Positions 52,256 through 62,707 of a stretch of DNA of 64,000 nt are shown here, one piece after another. The number at the start of each line of letters is the position of its first letter. Within the stretch, counting starts at the first letter, position 1. Source of the DNA: Komagataeibacter sp. FNDCR2 (GTDB lineage Bacteria; Pseudomonadota; Alphaproteobacteria; Acetobacterales; Acetobacteraceae). The translations under genes were made by a program, and so were the position numbers. Under the pieces are notes generated by a model. That model was not told the DNA's origin. It worked only from the letters and a program-made list of their open reading frames with translations, and searched no databases. The DNA lies in assembly GCF_021295395.1 (NCBI RefSeq), contig NZ_JAIWOU010000001.1, positions 623,001-687,000 of the forward strand, written 5' to 3'.

Positions 52256-52795
52256 ATGCAGGACAGCAAGAGGAACAACGGGACACCGGGGCGCGCAGGT
52301 CGCCCTACGCCACGCAGGCCGGCACGGGTGGCGACACATGTGGCGGCCATGTTGTGCGCCGTGGCGGTGGCCGTGGGCGCTGGCATGCCGCATGCCCATG
52401 CCCAGAGCCAGAACGCCAGCACGCAGCCCGACGTGATCGGGCGGTGGATGACCAAGGATCGTGACGGCGTGTTCGAGATCACCCGTTGCGGGCAGGAACT
52501 GTGCGGGAAGCTGGCGGGCCTGCGCTATACGACCGAAATGCCGCGCGACAAGCGGGGCGAGCCGGAATGCAACCTGCCCATGTTGAACGGGTTTACGCCC
52601 GATTCCGATTCGCCCGGACACTGGAACGGTCGCGTGACCGACCCCGATACCGGCCATGTCTACCATGCCAAGCTATGGGTTTCCCAGGGTGGCGACCTGA
52701 AGCTGCGTGGTTTCGTGGGCGTGCCTTTATTTGGTGAAACCGAAACCTGGACCCGCTATACCGGCACGATTGGCCCCGCGTGCAAGCTGCCCTGA
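52256..52795 (+). CDS. DUF2147 secreted protein
   Basis: A 179-residue exported protein. A long basic N-terminus precedes a hydrophobic signal (about 27-43) with AHA-type cleavage near residue 49. The mature domain starts DVIGRWMTKDRDGVFEI and includes GKLAGLR and VYHAKLWV, the DUF2147 pattern, a small beta-rich lipocalin-like domain. Cys residues CGQELCG may pair. Function unknown. Confidence 0.88.
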   Translation: MQDSKRNNGTPGRAGRPTPRRPARVATHVAAMLCAVAVAVGAGMPHAHAQSQNASTQPDVIGRWMTKDRDGVFEITRCGQELCGKLAGLRYTTEMPRDKRGEPECNLPMLNGFTPDSDSPGHWNGRVTDPDTGHVYHAKLWVSQGGDLKLRGFVGVPLFGETETWTRYTGTIGPACKLP

Positions 52796-52853
52796 CGGCC
52801 CGCCAAGCATTTCAATCCGACTGGCTTTAACTGACTGGGATCGCCTTTTTTCC

Positions 52854-54083
52854 ATGAGCTGCAATATTTCGCGCCGCACGTTCACCACGGCGCTGGCCGC
52901 CACCGGCCTGCCTGTCCTGTCCCGGCGCGCCATGGCCGAGGCTCCGGCCAAACCCCGGATCATCTGCTATATCGGGGGCTATACCCAGCATGGACCGCCC
53001 GGCGGCGCGGGCAACGGGCAGGGCATTTCGGTATTCGAAATGAACCCCGACACCAGCAGCCTTTCGCCGCTCATGACCTATGTGGACATAGCCAGCCCGT
53101 CCTTTCTGGTCATGTCGGCGGATTTCAGGCATCTCTACGCACTCAGTGAAATCAATGATTTCAACGCGAACGGGGAAGGGTGCGTCACGGCGTTTTCCGT
53201 CAACCGTTCCAGCGGGGAGCTGACCAAGCTCAACGTCGTACGCTCGGGCGGGGCGATCCCGGCGCATCTGAGTGTCCATGCTTCGGGCAAATACGTGCTG
53301 GTGGCCAATTACATGGGTGGTACGGTGGGCGTGCTGCCCATCCATGCCGATGGCAGCCTGGGCGACCCGACCGATGTGGTGCACAACACCGGCCCGCGCA
53401 TGCCTGACCGCGCCAGCGACAACCCGCCGGGCAATTTCGCCATAAGCGACCACTCGTCCTCGCACGTCCACATGGTCAATTCCGACCCGTCGGGCCGCTT
53501 CGTCCTGGCCTGTGACGCCGGGCTGGACCGGGTATATGTCTGGACGCTGGACATTCATACCGGCCGCCTCATACCGGCCAAGATCCCCTTCATCAACATG
53601 ACGCCCGGCTCGGCGCCGCGTCATTTCGCCTTCAATGAAAAAGGCACGGTGATCTATATCCTGGGGGAACAGGATTCGAAGGTCGTCGCCGCCACCTTCA
53701 ACCCGCAGACGGGCGAGATCGTGCCCCAGCAGACCGTCAGCACCGTGACGCCACATTTCCGTGGCAGCACGCTGGCGGCGGGCATCCTGCTCTCACCCAA
53801 CGGGAAATACCTGTATGTCTCGAACCGGCTGGGTGATTCGCTGGCCAGTTTCCATGTGAATGACGACGGCACGCTCAACCTGGTGGACGAGATCTGGATG
53901 CATGCCGATTACGGGCGCTCCATGATGTTCGACCCCAGCGGCAATTTCCTGTTCTGCGCCAACCAGCGCAGCGATTCGGTCACGTCCTTCCGCGTCAACG
54001 CCCAGACCGGCGTGCTGGACTTCACATGGAATTTCACCCCCGTGGGCAGCCCGACCACGTTCGCGTTCATGAACACGATCTGA
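52854..54083 (+). CDS. pgl: Lactonase-family beta-propeller protein (6-phosphogluconolactonase-like)
   Basis: A 409-residue seven-bladed beta-propeller of the YbhE/Pgl family. The N-terminus SRRTFTTALAATGLPVLS resembles a twin-arginine signal, so the protein may be periplasmic, unlike cytosolic 6-phosphogluconolactonase. Repeated blades contain HLSVHASGKYVLVANY, NSDPSGRFVLACD, LLSPNGKYLYVSNR and MFDPSGNFLFCANQ. A periplasmic gluconolactonase acting after glucose oxidation would fit an acetic acid bacterium, but the substrate is not shown by sequence. Start chosen for the export signal; ribosome site weak. Confidence 0.82.
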   Translation: MSCNISRRTFTTALAATGLPVLSRRAMAEAPAKPRIICYIGGYTQHGPPGGAGNGQGISVFEMNPDTSSLSPLMTYVDIASPSFLVMSADFRHLYALSEINDFNANGEGCVTAFSVNRSSGELTKLNVVRSGGAIPAHLSVHASGKYVLVANYMGGTVGVLPIHADGSLGDPTDVVHNTGPRMPDRASDNPPGNFAISDHSSSHVHMVNSDPSGRFVLACDAGLDRVYVWTLDIHTGRLIPAKIPFINMTPGSAPRHFAFNEKGTVIYILGEQDSKVVAATFNPQTGEIVPQQTVSTVTPHFRGSTLAAGILLSPNGKYLYVSNRLGDSLASFHVNDDGTLNLVDEIWMHADYGRSMMFDPSGNFLFCANQRSDSVTSFRVNAQTGVLDFTWNFTPVGSPTTFAFMNTI

Positions 54084-54089
54084 CGCCGC

Positions 54090-54129
54090 CCCGTTCCCGC
54101 GCCTGCCTTTAGGGGCGCGCGGGAACGGG
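54090..54129. terminator. Bidirectional terminator between pgl and ubiG
   Basis: A perfect 13-bp inverted repeat, CCCGTTCCCGCGC (54090-54102) and GCGCGGGAACGGG (54117-54129), with a 14-base loop. It lies seven bases after the pgl stop and 30 bases after the ubiG stop on the opposite strand. No T-run follows, so it may act as a weak or Rho-assisted terminator. Confidence 0.65.
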
Positions 54130-54158
54130 CAGTCAGCGGTTGGGAGGGCGCCCCCCCG

Positions 54159-54926
54159 TCAGTCGCGCACCAACGCCGCGATGTAGTTCACCGCCATGTC
54201 ACGGCTCTCCCGCCAGCCGCCAAGGCCGGGCACCATTCCCGCCACATCGGTAATGCGCAGGCCGGACCGGGCCGCGTACTGCCCCAGTTCGGCGGGCGTT
54301 ATGAACTTGCGCCAGTCATGCGTGCCGACAGGCAGCAGGCGCAGCACGTATTCCGCCCCGATCTTGGCCATGGCCATGGAACGCCACGTGCGGTTCATGG
54401 TCGAGACCACCATTACCCCACCGGGGCGCAGCATGCCCCCCAGCATGTGCAGGAAGGCCGCCGGGTCGGTGACGTGCTCGATCACCTCCAGCGCGGAAAT
54501 CGCGTCAAAGCGCGCATTTTCGGCCACCAGTTCCTCCGCGCTGCCACAGCGGTAGGCCAGCGGCCCGGCGGATGCGGGCAGGGGGTGCTGGCGCAGGTGC
54601 AGCCTGCCCGCCGTAATCGCCGCCTGGGACGCATCCAGCCCGGTCACGTCGAATCCCGCCCGGGCGAACGCCTCACTCGCCAGTCCCGCGCCACAGCCGA
54701 TATCGAGCAGCGTGCGGCGCGCGCCATCGGGGCCGTGGGGGGCGGGCAGGTGGCGCAGGCTCCAGCCCGTGCGCAGGTCATTCATGGCATGCAGGGGGCG
54801 CATCGGCCCGGCCGGATCCCACCACCGGGCGGCCAGATCGCTGAAATGGGCGATCTCGTCCGGGGCGACCGAATCTGCCGACACAACGGGCGAATCGTGA
54901 TGCTGCATGAGTGCACCGCCTTTCAT
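54159..54926 (-). CDS. ubiG: Ubiquinone biosynthesis O-methyltransferase
   Basis: About 255 residues, methylating two hydroxyls in ubiquinone synthesis. The family start [22 protein letters not shown] and SAM loop [19 protein letters not shown] (about 80-98), EVIEHV and STMNRTWRS are clear. The start at 54926 has GGGAGA eight bases upstream; ATG 54908 is an alternative. Divergent from lysC, convergent with pgl. Confidence 0.94.
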   Translation of the reverse strand: MKGGALMQHHDSPVVSADSVAPDEIAHFSDLAARWWDPAGPMRPLHAMNDLRTGWSLRHLPAPHGPDGARRTLLDIGCGAGLASEAFARAGFDVTGLDASQAAITAGRLHLRQHPLPASAGPLAYRCGSAEELVAENARFDAISALEVIEHVTDPAAFLHMLGGMLRPGGVMVVSTMNRTWRSMAMAKIGAEYVLRLLPVGTHDWRKFITPAELGQYAARSGLRITDVAGMVPGLGGWRESRDMAVNYIAALVRD

Positions 54927-55063
54927 TTGGCTTTCTCCCGCTGGACGCGGAAGCTGGGGGGATGTATGTGACGCGGCTTGCGCATAACCGCAATGCCCCG
55001 GATCGGCCTGTCGGTCGATCATGGGGCAAGCTGAAGCCCGAGCATGATGGAGCCGTTATCCCG

Positions 55064-56317
55064 ATGTCCCCTACCGTACCGCGGATCGTGATGAAATTCG
55101 GCGGCACTTCCGTCGCCGATCTTGACCGGATTCGGGCCGTGGCGGAAAAAGTCCGGAAACAGGTCGAGGCCGGGTGCGAGGTGGCCGTGGTCGTCTCCGC
55201 CATGTCCGGCGTGACGAACCGCCTTGTCGGCTACTGCCGCGATCTTTCCCCCCGGCATGATGAACGCGAATACGACACCGTTGTCGCCACGGGCGAGCAG
55301 GTGACCAGCGGCCTGCTGGCGATCGCGCTGCAGAACCTGGGCGTCAGCGCCCGGTCCTGGCTGGGCTGGCAGATCCCGCTGCGCACGGATGACGCGCACG
55401 GCAAGGCCCGCATCGAATCCATCGACGGCACGGCGCTGATCGCCAGCATGCAGGCGGGGGAAGTGCCGGTATGCGCCGGTTTCCAGGGCATTGGCCCGGA
55501 CGGGCGGATCACGACACTGGGCCGTGGGGGGTCCGATACCTCGGCCGTGGCGCTGGCGGCGGCGCTGAAGGCAGATCGCTGTGATATCTACACGGACGTG
55601 GACGGAATCTATACAACCGACCCCCGTATTGTTACCAAGGCACGCAAGCTGCACAGGATTACCTACGAGGAGATGCTCGAACTCGCATCCGTAGGGGCCA
55701 AGGTGCTCCAGACCCGTAGTGTGGAACTGGCCATGAAGGAGCGCGTGCGCGTGCAGGTGCTGTCCAGTTTCAATGATGGTCCGGCACCATCCGAAGGGCA
55801 TCTGCCCGGTTCATTAGTCGTGGATGAGGACGAAATCGTGGAACAGGAACAGGTCGCCGGAATTGCCTACTCCCGGGACGAGGCGAAGCTTTCCGTCCGC
55901 CGGGTTCCCGACCGCCCCGGCATTGCCGCGGCGGTGTTCGGCCCGCTGTCGGACGCGAACGTGAATGTGGACATGATCGTCCAGAGCACGGGCGATGACG
56001 GCATGACCAACATGACCTTCACGGTCAGCAAGAACGACCTCGCGCGCGCCATCGCGGCGCTGGACGCGCACCGCGCCACCATCCAGTATGGCGAACTGCT
56101 GACTGATAACGATGTGGTGAAGATAAGCGTGGTCGGCGTGGGCATGCGCTCGCACGCGGGTGTCGCCAGCACGATGTTCCGCACGCTGGCCGAGCGCAAC
56201 ATCAACGTGCAGGTCATCTCCACCAGCGAGATCAAGGTTTCGGTGCTGATCGCCGCCGAATATACCGAACTCGCGGTGCGCGCCCTGCATACCGCCTATG
56301 GCCTCGATGCGGCGTGA
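55064..56317 (+). CDS. lysC: Aspartate kinase
   Basis: A 417-residue monofunctional aspartokinase starting the lysine, threonine and methionine pathway. The N-terminal [15 protein letters not shown] is the kinase signature and [16 protein letters not shown] the catalytic loop; two ACT domains occupy about residues 270-417 (for example [17 protein letters not shown]). The ATG at 55064 gives the usual length, although an internal ATG at 55091 starts right at MKFGG. It shares four bases with the following flavin-oxidoreductase gene (GTGA). Confidence 0.95.
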   Translation: MSPTVPRIVMKFGGTSVADLDRIRAVAEKVRKQVEAGCEVAVVVSAMSGVTNRLVGYCRDLSPRHDEREYDTVVATGEQVTSGLLAIALQNLGVSARSWLGWQIPLRTDDAHGKARIESIDGTALIASMQAGEVPVCAGFQGIGPDGRITTLGRGGSDTSAVALAAALKADRCDIYTDVDGIYTTDPRIVTKARKLHRITYEEMLELASVGAKVLQTRSVELAMKERVRVQVLSSFNDGPAPSEGHLPGSLVVDEDEIVEQEQVAGIAYSRDEAKLSVRRVPDRPGIAAAVFGPLSDANVNVDMIVQSTGDDGMTNMTFTVSKNDLARAIAALDAHRATIQYGELLTDNDVVKISVVGVGMRSHAGVASTMFRTLAERNINVQVISTSEIKVSVLIAAEYTELAVRALHTAYGLDAA

Positions 56318-57414
56318 GCGGACCTGACATGACATCTCCCGGCACATCCGACATCACGGCGGCCATGGCCGACCCCGCCCGCCGGGCCGAGGCCCGCGCC
56401 CGGCTCGACCATCTGTGGGGTCGGGGCACGCGCTTCCTTGGCAGTGAATACGCGCTTCTGGCCGGGGCGATGTCATGGGTCAGCGAGCGCCATCTCGTCT
56501 CGGCCATTTCCAACGCCGGCGGCTTTGGCGTGCTGGCCTGCGGCGCGATGGAGCCGGACCGCCTGGCCGAGGAAATCGCCGCCACCCAGGCCCTGACCTC
56601 GCGCCCCTTCGGCGTCAACCTGATCACCATGCACCCCCGTCTTGATGACCTCGTGCGCGTCTGCCTCGATGCGGGCATTACCCATGTGGTGCTGGCGGGC
56701 GGCATTCCTCCCGGCCCGGTGATCCGCGCCCTCAGGGAAGGCGGGGCGAAAGTCATCGCGTTCGCCCCCGCGCTGGTGCTGGCCAAGCGGCTGGTCCGCC
56801 TGGGTGTTGATGCGCTGGTGATCGAGGGATCGGAAGCGGGCGGGCATGTCGGCCCGGTTTCCCTGACCGTGCTGGCGCAGGAAATCCTGCCGCATATCCA
56901 TGATGTGCCGGTCTTCGTCGCGGGCGGGCTGGGGCGGGGGGATGCGATCGTGTCCTATCTCGAACTCGGCGCGTCCGGCGCGCAGTTGGGCACGCGCTTC
57001 GCCGCCTCGCGCGAGAGTATCGCGCATGAACGCTTCAAGAAGGCGTTTATCCGCGCCAACGCGCGCGACGCCGTAACGTCCGTCCAGCTTGACGATCGTT
57101 TTCCCGTCATTCCCGTGCGCGGGCTCAACAACGCGGGCACGCGCGACTTCCTGCGCCATCAGGCCGAGACACTGCGCCGCTTTCAGGCCGGTGAACTGAC
57201 CAGGGAAGCGGCCCAGCTCGACATCGAGCATTTCTGGGCCGGTTCCCTGCGCCGCGCCGTGATCGATGGCGATGTGGAGAACGGTTCCGTCATGGCGGGG
57301 CAGTCGGTCGGCATGATCACGGCCGAGCAGCCGGTTGGCGAAATCATAAAGGAACTGGTCGATCAGGCCATTGACGCCCTGATCCGGCAGGAGGAGAGGG
57401 CACGCTACGGATGA
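56314..57414 (+). CDS. Flavin-dependent oxidoreductase (nitronate monooxygenase family)
   Basis: A 366-residue FMN TIM-barrel enzyme of the 2-nitropropane dioxygenase/enoyl-ACP reductase FabK-like family. Visible blocks are AGAMSWVSERHLVSAISNAGGFGVL, GVNLITMHP, the FMN-binding IEGSEAGGHVG and VAGGLGRGDAI. The natural substrate in this organism is uncertain: nitroalkane detoxification or enoyl-ACP reduction are both known in the family. The start is GTG at 56314 or ATG at 56329. Coupled upstream to lysC and downstream (ATGA) to the RodZ-like gene. Confidence 0.88.
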   Translation: MSGPDMTSPGTSDITAAMADPARRAEARARLDHLWGRGTRFLGSEYALLAGAMSWVSERHLVSAISNAGGFGVLACGAMEPDRLAEEIAATQALTSRPFGVNLITMHPRLDDLVRVCLDAGITHVVLAGGIPPGPVIRALREGGAKVIAFAPALVLAKRLVRLGVDALVIEGSEAGGHVGPVSLTVLAQEILPHIHDVPVFVAGGLGRGDAIVSYLELGASGAQLGTRFAASRESIAHERFKKAFIRANARDAVTSVQLDDRFPVIPVRGLNNAGTRDFLRHQAETLRRFQAGELTREAAQLDIEHFWAGSLRRAVIDGDVENGSVMAGQSVGMITAEQPVGEIIKELVDQAIDALIRQEERARYG

Positions 57415-58496
57415 GCGACGGCAAGCGCATGTTCCGCCCCAACCCCGCGACAGCGGCCGCCCCCGAACCCGGCAAGGCACCGGCCCCATCGGTCGGTGAC
57501 GAACTGCGCGCGAAGCGGGAGGAAATGGGCTGGAAACTGCCCGATGTCGCGGCGTGGCTGCGCATCCGCCTGTCCTATCTGGAAGCACTGGAAGGCGACC
57601 GCCCCAGCGAGATGCCCGGCAGTGCGTATGCCGTGGGCTTCCTGCGCACCTACGCCAAGGCCCTGGGCCTGAATCCGGAGCCCCTTGTCGAACGTTTCAA
57701 GGTTGAAAGCCGGGGGGCGTTCACCAGGCGCGCCGAACTTTCCTTTCCCGTGCCGCTGCCCGATCGCGGGTTGCCGACGGGCGTGCTGCTGTTATGCGGA
57801 ATTGTCGTTCTGGTAGGCGCCTATGTGGGCTGCTACCGGCTGACCGGGTCGCCCGGCATGGACCACGACGCTCCGGCCCGCCTGACGCTGCCGGGGCTTT
57901 CATCGGCCACGACGGCGTCACCGCAGGTGGCCTCCGTCCTGCCCCCCGCCGATGAACAGCCGGTCCCGCCGCCGCAGCCCCTGCCGCCGCAGGAGCGTGA
58001 GGCGCTGACCGGCGCGCCCGCCGCACCACCCCCGACACCCGCGCCCGCGCCGCTTTCACCCCCGCCCTTGCCCCCGCTGGAAAAGATGGGGGAAGACCAC
58101 GTTCCCGCCGCTGCCCCCCCTGAGGCCGCACCCACGGACAGCGTGACGCTGACCGCAAGCGCCACGACATGGGTGCAGGTGCGCAAGCCCGGTGGCCCGG
58201 TGCTGTATGACCATGTCCTCCAGCCAGGTGAGACATGGCAGACCCCGCCGGGACTGGCCGGGCTGGAACTTACGGTGGGTAATGCCGGTGGGCTGACTCT
58301 TTCCGCCGCAGGGGTTACAACACAACCGCTGGGCCGCAATGGGGAGGTCAGGCGCAACATCGCGTTAAGCCCGCAGGCGGTGGCCGATGGCTCCGTGCTG
58401 CGCGCGCAGGCCGCGCCGGTCACGCCACCTGCACCCGTAACGGGAAATGGCAATAATCCGCCATCGCCCCTCCCGTCGCATGTTGATCCGGAGTAG
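57411..58496 (+). CDS. RodZ-like HTH membrane protein with DUF4115 tail
   Basis: A 361-residue bitopic protein. A cytosolic helix-turn-helix domain (about 27-95) reads LRAKREEMGWKLPDVAAWLRIRLSYLEALEGD and YAVGFLRTYAKALGL, the RodZ pattern. A single membrane helix follows near 122-142 (VLLLCGIVVLVGAYVGCY), then a Pro/Ala-rich periplasmic linker and a C-terminal DUF4115 domain (about 238-320, with WVQVRKPGGPVLYD). RodZ links MreB to the cell envelope and helps set rod shape. Coupled to the oxidoreductase by ATGA. Confidence 0.9.
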   Translation: MSDGKRMFRPNPATAAAPEPGKAPAPSVGDELRAKREEMGWKLPDVAAWLRIRLSYLEALEGDRPSEMPGSAYAVGFLRTYAKALGLNPEPLVERFKVESRGAFTRRAELSFPVPLPDRGLPTGVLLLCGIVVLVGAYVGCYRLTGSPGMDHDAPARLTLPGLSSATTASPQVASVLPPADEQPVPPPQPLPPQEREALTGAPAAPPPTPAPAPLSPPPLPPLEKMGEDHVPAAAPPEAAPTDSVTLTASATTWVQVRKPGGPVLYDHVLQPGETWQTPPGLAGLELTVGNAGGLTLSAAGVTTQPLGRNGEVRRNIALSPQAVADGSVLRAQAAPVTPPAPVTGNGNNPPSPLPSHVDPE

Positions 58497-58625
58497 AATG
58501 GTCTTCTCTGGCATGGTCCACTCCGGGGCGCATGCCAAAAACGGCATGGAACAGACCCCGGATCACGCCGCGCCCCGCCAAAGCGGGCCGGAGCCGAAAC
58601 CGCCGCCTTATCTGGAGGGCACAGA

Positions 58626-59786
58626 ATGAGCAGCTATCGTCCTTATCAGCACATCGAACGCCGCAAGTCGCGGCAGATCCATGTCGGCAATGTGCCGGTC
58701 GGGGGGGACGCCCCGGTTTCGGTCCAGACCATGACCAACACGCTGACGACAGACGCCCAGGCCACGATCGACCAGATCCGCCGCGCCGAGATGGCGGGCG
58801 TGGATATCGTGCGCGTGTCCTGCCCCGATGAGGAAAGCACCGCGGCGCTGGCCGAAATCGTGCGGGAAGTGAACGTGCCCATCGTGGCCGACATCCACTT
58901 CCACTACAAACGCGCCATCGAGGCCGCGAAGGCCGGGGCCGCGTGCCTGCGCATCAATCCCGGCAACATCGGCAGCGCCGAACGCGTGCGTGAGGTCGTC
59001 AACGCCGCGAAGGACCATAACTGCTCCATCCGCATCGGCGTGAACGCCGGTTCGCTGGAAAAGCACCTGCTGGAAAAATACGGTGAACCCAACCCCGACG
59101 CGCTGGTGGAAAGCGCGCTGGAGCATGCCAAGATCCTTGAAGACCATGACTTTCATGAATTCAAGATCAGCGTAAAGGCGTCGGACGTGTTCCTTGCGGT
59201 CGCGGCCTACCAGCAACTGGCGGATGTATGCGACCACCCGCTGCATATCGGCATTACCGAGGCGGGCAGCAAGCGCGCGGGCACGGTCAAGTCCTCCATC
59301 GGGCTTGGCAACCTCCTGTGGGCGGGCGTGGGCGACACCATGCGCGTCTCGCTTTCGGCCGAGCCGGAGGAAGAAGTGCTGGTCGGCTGGGACATCCTCA
59401 AGTCACTGGGGCTGCGCCACCGTGGCGTGAAGATCATTTCCTGCCCGTCCTGCGCGCGTCAGGGCTTCAACGTGATCCAGACCGTGCAGACGCTGGAAGA
59501 CCGGCTGGCCCATATCAAGACGCCGCTGACGCTTTCCATCATCGGATGCGTGGTGAACGGCCCGGGTGAGGCGCTCATGACCGATATCGGCGTGACCGGC
59601 GGCGGATCCGGCCGCCACATGGTCTATGCCGCGGGCAAGCAGGACCACACCATGCCGGCGGGCGACATGATCGAGCATATCGTCGATCTGGTTGAAAAGA
59701 AGGCCGCCGCGCTTCAGGCCGAGGACGCCACCAGCACCCCGGCCCAGGAAATGGCCCGCGAGGCCACCATGTCCCCCGCGGACTGA
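58626..59786 (+). CDS. ispG: 4-hydroxy-3-methylbut-2-enyl diphosphate synthase (IspG/GcpE)
   Basis: A 386-residue [4Fe-4S] enzyme of the MEP isoprenoid pathway. The N-terminus shows [19 protein letters not shown] and [10 protein letters not shown]; the Fe-S ligands are in [10 protein letters not shown] and a Cys in [11 protein letters not shown], with a Glu nearby. Length is normal for an alphaproteobacterial IspG. It lies between the RodZ-like gene and hisS, an order found in many proteobacteria. Confidence 0.95.
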   Translation: MSSYRPYQHIERRKSRQIHVGNVPVGGDAPVSVQTMTNTLTTDAQATIDQIRRAEMAGVDIVRVSCPDEESTAALAEIVREVNVPIVADIHFHYKRAIEAAKAGAACLRINPGNIGSAERVREVVNAAKDHNCSIRIGVNAGSLEKHLLEKYGEPNPDALVESALEHAKILEDHDFHEFKISVKASDVFLAVAAYQQLADVCDHPLHIGITEAGSKRAGTVKSSIGLGNLLWAGVGDTMRVSLSAEPEEEVLVGWDILKSLGLRHRGVKIISCPSCARQGFNVIQTVQTLEDRLAHIKTPLTLSIIGCVVNGPGEALMTDIGVTGGGSGRHMVYAAGKQDHTMPAGDMIEHIVDLVEKKAAALQAEDATSTPAQEMAREATMSPAD

Positions 59787-59869
59787 AACACGCGGCGCGC
59801 GGCAGAATGCGCGCCATCTACCGGCCCGCCGGTGCGGGCGGGCCGGATCCAGTGCAGGAATTTCGCGTA

Positions 59870-61126
59870 GTGAGCAGCATACAGCCCGTTCGTGGCACCC
59901 ATGACCTGATCGGTGAGGATCGCCGGCGCTTTGCCCATGTTGTGGAGACGGCGCGCCGCATTGTCAGCCTGTACGGGTTTGATGAATGGTCGACCCCTGT
60001 TTTTGAGGATACGCGGGTCTTTTCACGCTCACTGGGCGATACGTCCGATGTCGTCTCCAAGGAAATGTACACCTTCGAGGACCGGGGCGGCGAATCCCTG
60101 ACCCTGCGCCCCGAGGGTACGGCGGCCATCTGCCGGGCGCTGGTAACCAACGGGCTAACGCAGTCGCTGCCGCAGAAGGTTTTCTACGCCGGCCCCATGT
60201 TCCGCTACGAACGCCCGCAGAAGGGGCGCTACCGCCAGTTCCACCAGATCGGCGCGGAACTGCTGGGGGCCGCCGAGCCGCTGGCCGATGCCGAAGTCAT
60301 CACCATGGGCCGTGACGTGCTGCGCGCGCTGGGGATCGAGGGCGAGACCGTGCTTGAACTCAACACGCTGGGGGACGCTGCCAGCCGCGACGCCTGGCGC
60401 AGCGCGCTCGTTGCCTATTTCAGCGCGCACCGGGCCGACCTTTCAGCCGATAGTCAGGCCCGGCTGGAGCGCAACCCCCTGCGCATCCTTGACAGCAAGG
60501 ATGAAAAGGACCGCGCGCTGGTGGCCAACGCCCCCATGATCGCGCAGTACCTGACGCCCGAAGCCCTGCAGTTCTGGGACGGGCTGCGCCGCACGCTCGA
60601 CCTCATGGGGGTGCGGTTCAGGGAAAATCCGCGCATCGTGCGCGGGCTGGATTATTACGGGCACACCGCCTTCGAATTCGTGACCAGCCGCCTTGGCGCG
60701 CAGGGCACGGTGCTGGCCGGTGGCCGGTATGACGGTCTGGTGGCTGAAATGGGCGGGCCCAAAACCCCCGCGATCGGCTGGGCCGGGGGGATCGAGCGGC
60801 TGTCCATGCTGCTGGACGCCGCCCCGCCCGAACCGCGCCCCGTCGCACTCGTGCCCATGGGCGACGAGGCGCAGGCCGCCACCATTACCGTGCTGCAGGC
60901 GCTGCGCGGCGCGGGCATCCGGGCGGAGACGGCCTATCGCGGCAACATGAAGCGCCGGATGGAGCGCGCCAACCGCATGAACGCCACCCATGCCATCGTG
61001 ATCGGCAGTGACGAGATCGCGCGTGGCGTGGTGCAGGCCAAGGATCTGGATAGCGGGCAACAGACCGAGGTGCCAATGGAAGGCATCGCGGCCTTCCTTC
61101 TGGCCGGAACGCCCGAAAGAGGCTGA
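59870..61126 (+). CDS. hisS: Histidyl-tRNA synthetase
   Basis: A 418-residue class II synthetase. Motif 2 is [22 protein letters not shown]; the histidine-binding blocks are [12 protein letters not shown] and [13 protein letters not shown]; the C-terminal anticodon domain (about 325-418) ends with [16 protein letters not shown]. The GTG at 59870 ([13 protein letters not shown]) matches the family start with AGGA upstream; residues from an ATG at 59807 do not. prfA follows two bases after its stop. Confidence 0.96.
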   Translation: MSSIQPVRGTHDLIGEDRRRFAHVVETARRIVSLYGFDEWSTPVFEDTRVFSRSLGDTSDVVSKEMYTFEDRGGESLTLRPEGTAAICRALVTNGLTQSLPQKVFYAGPMFRYERPQKGRYRQFHQIGAELLGAAEPLADAEVITMGRDVLRALGIEGETVLELNTLGDAASRDAWRSALVAYFSAHRADLSADSQARLERNPLRILDSKDEKDRALVANAPMIAQYLTPEALQFWDGLRRTLDLMGVRFRENPRIVRGLDYYGHTAFEFVTSRLGAQGTVLAGGRYDGLVAEMGGPKTPAIGWAGGIERLSMLLDAAPPEPRPVALVPMGDEAQAATITVLQALRGAGIRAETAYRGNMKRRMERANRMNATHAIVIGSDEIARGVVQAKDLDSGQQTEVPMEGIAAFLLAGTPERG

Positions 61127-61128
61127 AC

Positions 61129-62190
61129 GTGACACAGTTTGACGACCGCCTTGACCGCATCGTCGCGCGTTGCGAGGAGCTTCAGGCCCTTCTGGCGGAT
61201 GGGCTGTCGGGGGCGGAATTCAGCCAGGCATCACGCGAATACGCGGAACTGGAACCGATCGTGGCCCGCGTGGGCGCGCTGCGCATGGCCGAACAGGCGG
61301 AACATGACGCCAGCCAGATGCTCCATGACCCCGAAATGCGTGAACTGGCGCAGGCCGAGCTGGACACGCTGCGCACCCGGATTCCCACCCTGCGCCATGA
61401 CATCCGCCTTGCCATGCTGCCGCGTGACGAAGCGGATGAACGCAGCGCCATACTTGAAATCCGCCCCGCCGCCGGTGGCGACGAAGCGGGCCTGTTCGCG
61501 GCCGAACTGTTCGGCGCCTATCAACGCTATGCCGACCAGCGCGGCTGGCGTTTCGAGATACTGGAATATGACCAGTCGGAACTGGGTGGCCTGCGCGAAG
61601 GGATCGCCAGCATTACCGGGCGCGGCGTGTTCGCGCGGCTGAAATACGAATCCGGCGTGCATCGGGTCCAGCGCGTGCCCGCGACCGAAAGCCAGGGGCG
61701 CATCCATACCTCCACCGTAACCGTGGCCGTCCTGCCCGAAGCGGAGGAAGTGGATGTACAAGTGAACGAGACCGACCTGCGCATCGATGTCTACCGCGCA
61801 TCCGGCGCGGGGGGGCAGCATGTCAACAAGACCGAAAGCGCCGTGCGCATCACCCATCTGCCCACCAACATCGTGGTGGCGATGCAGGAAGAAAAAAGCC
61901 AGCACAAGAACCGCGCCAAGGCCATGAAGATCCTGCGTGCGCGGCTGTATGAACGCAACCGCGCCGCAGCCCATGAAAGCCGTGCCGCCGACCGCCGCGC
62001 GCAGGTCGGCACCGGCGACCGCTCCGAGCGCATCCGTACCTATAACTTCCCGCAGGGCCGGGTCACGGACCACCGCATCGGCCTGACGCTGTACAAGATC
62101 GACCGGGTGATGGCGGGTGAGCTGGACGAATTTGTCGATGCGCTGACACAGGAAGAACAGGCCGCCCTGCTGGCCGCGGATGACATCTAG
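61129..62190 (+). CDS. prfA: Peptide chain release factor 1
   Basis: A 353-residue class I release factor reading UAA/UAG. The codon-recognition domain (about 110-190) and the peptidyl-transferase GGQ motif in [18 protein letters not shown] (about 225-242) are clear, as is the conserved [16 protein letters not shown]. The start is GTG, two bases after hisS. prmC, which methylates the GGQ glutamine, lies close by, a common genomic pair. Confidence 0.96.
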   Translation: MTQFDDRLDRIVARCEELQALLADGLSGAEFSQASREYAELEPIVARVGALRMAEQAEHDASQMLHDPEMRELAQAELDTLRTRIPTLRHDIRLAMLPRDEADERSAILEIRPAAGGDEAGLFAAELFGAYQRYADQRGWRFEILEYDQSELGGLREGIASITGRGVFARLKYESGVHRVQRVPATESQGRIHTSTVTVAVLPEAEEVDVQVNETDLRIDVYRASGAGGQHVNKTESAVRITHLPTNIVVAMQEEKSQHKNRAKAMKILRARLYERNRAAAHESRAADRRAQVGTGDRSERIRTYNFPQGRVTDHRIGLTLYKIDRVMAGELDEFVDALTQEEQAALLAADDI

Positions 62191-62243
62191 CCAGCACGCC
62201 GCCCTTATTCATTACGACGTGGGCGGCGCGCAGAGCGTGCTGG
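62191..62243. terminator. Hairpin at the prfA end, inside a convergent gene tail
   Basis: Nested inverted repeats: CCAGCACG (62191-62198) with CGTGCTGG (62236-62243), and GCCGCCC (62198-62204) with GGGCGGC (62221-62227). They lie right after the prfA stop and extend into the end of the minus-strand gene. Candidate terminator for both convergent genes; no T-run. Confidence 0.45.
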
Positions 62244-62676
62244 GGCCGGGGTGACGTTCCGCCACCTCCGGGTCATCGGGATCGGCAAGGTAGAACTGGG
62301 TGAAGTTCCGCGCGCCCAGGGCGACCAGATGATGCCCGTCGGGCTCATGCAGCACGCCCTCGCCACTGACCTGATGGATTTCAACCTTTCCACCGGGGCG
62401 GCGGATGGTGATTTCCCCGCACAGGGCGTAGCTGTGGGTTGTCCGCCCCATCGCGGTCTCGATACGGGTGGTCTGGCTGGCGTGATCCTGATCGAGGCGG
62501 AACGTCGCGACAAGCTGCTCATCCACGTACAGCCGCGATACTTCCGAAACCTCATCGGGGCTGCATCCGTCTTCCACCTCGAAAGAGCCGGCAAGGGCAG
62601 GGGTGGCGCTTCCCACGCACAGCAGCGCGGCGCACAGGGTCCGCGCAAGGCGGGATGAGAGGGCAGACGTTTGCAT
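62212..62676 (-). CDS. Small secreted protein of unknown function
   Basis: A 154-residue exported protein. The start at MQTSALSSRLARTLC gives a Sec signal with a VGSATPALAG cleavage region (about 30). The mature part contains SFEVEDGCSPDEVSEVSRLYVD and ends with LCAPPTS; it is acidic, with few hydrophobic stretches. Family not recognised. Between prfA and prmC on the opposite strand; its first 30 or so bases lie within the region just before prmC. Confidence 0.7.
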   Translation of the reverse strand: MQTSALSSRLARTLCAALLCVGSATPALAGSFEVEDGCSPDEVSEVSRLYVDEQLVATFRLDQDHASQTTRIETAMGRTTHSYALCGEITIRRPGGKVEIHQVSGEGVLHEPDGHHLVALGARNFTQFYLADPDDPEVAERHPGPSTLCAPPTS

Positions 62677-62707
62677 GATTCCAAGATATGAAGGGAAAGC
62701 GGCCCCG

